DNA of 64,000 nt from Nocardia puris (lineage in GTDB: Bacteria; Actinomycetota; Actinomycetes; Mycobacteriales; Mycobacteriaceae): positions 97,640 to 161,639 of the forward strand of contig NZ_QNRE01000017.1 in NCBI RefSeq assembly GCF_003315035.1, in the 5' to 3' direction. Position 1 is the stretch's first letter; every line of letters begins with the position of its first letter. This document shows positions 62,171 through 64,000 of this stretch, one piece after another. Position numbers and translations under genes: made by a program. Under the pieces are notes generated by a model that saw nothing but the letters and a program-made list of their open reading frames with translations, searched no databases and was not told the origin of the DNA.

Positions 62171-62458
62171 CCGCGATCACCGACGCGCCACCCGAGGCCC
62201 TGCCACCGGGATACCTAGGCAGGGCCGCAGTCATCGCCACGCCACCCGAGGCCCCGGCTATCAGGATGCCGAGGCCTGGCTGCGGTGAACGCGATCGACC
62301 AGCGCCGAGTGCTGGGACCTGCGGGCCGAGGCCGGGCCGCGGGTCTGGTCGTGGACGGCCGCGCGGCTAGGGGTGGCCACCGACGTCGCCGGCAGTGCTC
62401 GAGCCAGGCCCGCACAACGACGTCCGAGCGGTATGCGCCCTCCCGGTAGGGTCGAATT
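62171..62458. other. Intergenic region with terminator
   Basis: About 290 bases holding the hairpin at 62196-62226 and two related CCACCCGAGGCCC segments (62188 and 62242). No gene seen. Confidence 0.5.
62196..62226 (+). terminator. Hairpin terminator after RidA gene
   Basis: Perfect 9-bp inverted repeat GGCCCTGCC / GGCAGGGCC with a 13-base loop, 26 bases after the stop. Confidence 0.65.
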
Positions 62459-63178
62459 GTGACCACCGATACACCAGACGTCCTCCCCCTCGCGCTGCTG
62501 GATCAGGTCGCCACCGCCACGACGCGCCTGCTCGACACCGCGCGGACCCTCACCGACGCCGACGTGATCGCCCCGTCCCTGCTGCCGGGCTGGACGCGCG
62601 GCCACGTGCTGGCGCACCTCTCGCGCAATGCCGACAGCCTGGTGAACCTGCTCATCTGGGCGCGCACCGGCATCGAGACCCCGCAGTACGCGAGCCCGTT
62701 CCTGCGCGATTTCGACATCGACGCCGGCGCGCCCCGCCCCCTCACCGAACAGGTCATCGATCTGGAAGCCTCCGCGGCCCGCTGGTCGGCCCTCGCCACC
62801 ACCGCGCCGCCACAATCCTGGCGCGCCACCGTGCGCACCCGCGCGGGCCGCGCCATCCCCGCCGCCGAGGTGCCCTGGATGCGCCTGCTGGAAGTCGAAA
62901 TCCACCACGTGGACCTGAATTCCACCTACACCCCCGCCGGCTGGCCCACCCCCTTCGTCCACCGCACCCTCACCCAAGCGACCACCGACCTCGGCCGATC
63001 CATACGGTCCCCCTTCACAATCCGCGCCACCGACACCGACTTCACCACCACCCTCGGCCCCGGCACCCCCACCCACACCATCGAAGGCCCCACCCCCGCC
63101 CTCCTCGCCTGGCTCATAGGCCGCTCCCCCGGCACCGACCTCACCGGCGACCTACCGAACCTCCCCGCCTGGCGGTAA
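62459..63178 (+). CDS. Mycothiol-dependent maleylpyruvate isomerase-like (DinB fold) protein
   Basis: 239 aa from GTG 62459. DinB four-helix fold: LLDQVATATTRLLDTARTL, SLLPGWTRGHVLAHLSRNADSLVNLL (first metal His in AHLSRNAD), and MRLLEVEIHHVDL (Glu and His ligands). A C-terminal alpha/beta domain follows (FTIRATDTDFTTTLG, PALLAWLIGR). Members use mycothiol in thiol-dependent isomerisation or transfer. The C-terminal third is unusually rich in CCC codons, in line with the local GC bias. Confidence 0.8.
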   Translation: MTTDTPDVLPLALLDQVATATTRLLDTARTLTDADVIAPSLLPGWTRGHVLAHLSRNADSLVNLLIWARTGIETPQYASPFLRDFDIDAGAPRPLTEQVIDLEASAARWSALATTAPPQSWRATVRTRAGRAIPAAEVPWMRLLEVEIHHVDLNSTYTPAGWPTPFVHRTLTQATTDLGRSIRSPFTIRATDTDFTTTLGPGTPTHTIEGPTPALLAWLIGRSPGTDLTGDLPNLPAWR

Positions 63179-63249
63179 GTGAGGTACCGGTCTGTCGACC
63201 GGGGTTTACGCCGTTGGGGCACAACATAGTTCGATGGGATACACGGCAC

Positions 63250-63794
63250 GTGCTGCTGGCATACCTCGACGAATCCTTCGACAAGGGCGAGTACAGGATC
63301 GCCGCTGTCATCTGCCCCTCCTCGGAGGTGCTGAGTCTCGGTGCCGAGTTGGACGCGGTCGTGGAGAAGGCCGCGGCGACGTGGTCGACCGATCCGCGTG
63401 CCGAACTGCACGGAAACGATCTGGTCCAGGGCAAGAACGACTGGGCGCCGGTCAAGAAGCAGGTCCGAGCACGTATCGGCGTCTACCACAACGCGCTGAG
63501 ATCCACCGCGTCCACTCCGGGACTGCGCCTCGTGCTGCGTGGCGTGGACCGGGAGGCACTGGTCCGCCGATATGCCAAGCCGTACCACCCGCACCGCGTC
63601 GTACTGGAACACGTCCTCCAAGCGGTCGATTCCCACGCACGCAGGCTGGGCAGCCGGTGCTGGTCATCGCGGACGAGGTCGAGAATCAGGACAGTCACCG
63701 CAAGAGCCTGTGGGAATTCCAGCATGTCGGCACGGCGGGCTGGGGCGGACCCACGACCAAACCGCACGTCCCCACAAACGCACCCCCCACATAG
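63250..63794 (+). pseudogene. Broken DUF3800 gene (frameshift, 3' truncation)
   Basis: From GTG 63250 the frame reads MLLAYLDESFDKGEYRIAAVI, matching the DUF3800 N-terminus (DES with catalytic-type Asp). At about 63650 the reading continues in the -1 frame as GQPVLVIADEVENQDSHRKSLWEFQ. Restoring one G in CTGGG(G)CAG repairs it. After HVGTAGW the normal C-terminus is replaced by unrelated proline-rich codons and a stop. DUF3800 proteins have an RNase H-like fold and are frequent on mobile elements. It ends against three GC-rich hairpins. Confidence 0.75.
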
Positions 63795-63847
63795 GGGGGC
63801 CGGGGGGCGAAGCCCCGCCGGGCGGGGCGCGGGGGCTGCGCCCCCGC
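63783..63847. repeat. Three adjacent GC-rich hairpins
   Basis: CCCCCC/GGGGGG (63783-63799), GGGGC/GCCCC (63804-63816) and GCGGGGGC/GCCCCCGC (63829-63847). REP-like or terminator-like clutter at the 3' end of the broken DUF3800 gene. Confidence 0.6.
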
Positions 63848-63911
63848 AAAACACGACGAAACGAGAACCGGCCCACGCCCGTGGTGGGCATGGACCGGCT
63901 ATCGAGTGAAG

Positions 63912-63948
63912 TGCGCCCGGAGAGACTCGAACTCCCAACCTTCTGGTC
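63912..63948 (-). tRNA. 3' fragment of a tRNA gene (possible attachment-site remnant)
   Basis: The minus strand reads AGAAGGTTGGGAGTTCGAGT then CTCTCCGGGCGCA: the 3' anticodon-stem end, variable loop, complete T arm and 3' acceptor strand of a tRNA of the tRNA-Arg type. The preceding ~50 bases to the window end do not supply a D arm or a 5' GCGCCCG strand. So it is a truncated copy, the typical relic of integration into a tRNA 3' end. The gene it matches is outside the window. Confidence 0.6.
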
Positions 63949-64000
63949 CATACTGGCCGAGTCCGGGAGCGGCGCGAACATCGTTCCGCTGCACCGCCGC

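Noticed and set aside
63912..63990. Complete tRNA at the window end
   Set aside because: No 5' acceptor strand or D arm fits within the expected length.

Overview
The window is very GC-rich actinobacterial DNA. Tandem MmpL transporters, a FadD32-like acyl-AMP ligase beside a KasA/KasB-like ketosynthase, an antigen-85-like esterase, GtrA and L,D-transpeptidase genes, EspC-type (type VII secretion) fragments and a mycothiol-dependent-enzyme fold all point to a mycolic-acid-forming member of the Mycobacteriales. Nocardia is the best guess. The orders aspartate aminotransferase - SRP RNA - tRNA-Ser and tRNA-Ser - tadA - tadA-associated gene - tyrA match the Mycobacterium tuberculosis layout as I know it.

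Layout. 0-7.4 kb is core: a DUF2207 membrane protein, a ROK regulator with a cysteine-rich leader peptide, a secreted protein, an HhH-GPD repair protein, a methyltransferase, aspartate aminotransferase, SRP RNA and tRNA-Ser(GGA). 7.5-10.7 kb, next to that tRNA, is a decayed accessory patch: a frameshifted HTH/ImmA gene, a secreted protein with a duplicated 3' remnant, and fused fragments of a kinase-like gene, two type VII secretion genes and a membrane gene. 10.7-17.7 kb holds cell-envelope genes (L,D-transpeptidase, GtrA, YfhO-like, WS/DGAT-like). 17.7-22.5 kb contains gluQRS, a queuosine-precursor transporter and tgt, which together point to queuosine tRNA modification by salvage, plus a cluster of DnaA-box-like sites. 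22.9-32.8 kb carries TetR, Rrf2 and a heterodimeric ABC exporter (with a 24-codon coupled mini-ORF), divergent from two tandem mmpL genes, with a palindromic operator between. 33-36.3 kb is a three-gene type VII-like operon bracketed by two paralogous 66-aa membrane proteins.

36.5-46.9 kb is a genomic island of lower GC with a large serine recombinase abutting tRNA-Ser(CGA). Its cargo is a two-gene patatin-phospholipase/Nudix module (a candidate anti-phage system), two Cys-motif small proteins with an HTH-TPR regulator and a 2H phosphoesterase, DUF3892, a CxxC small protein, a DUF2441-like protein, near-identical 39-bp repeats and DnaA-like boxes.

47-58 kb is core again: tadA and partner, tyrA, a glycolipid-binding protein, an Ag85-like esterase, and a same-strand block of ketosynthase, fatty-acyl-AMP ligase and two ABC half-transporters that looks like a lipid synthesis and export unit. 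58.4-64 kb has a solitary cytosine methyltransferase with Vsr, a polyketide-synthase acyltransferase remnant, a DUF998 protein, RidA, a DinB-fold enzyme, a broken DUF3800 gene and the 3' part of a tRNA at the edge.

No database search was possible; family names rest on motif recognition by eye.
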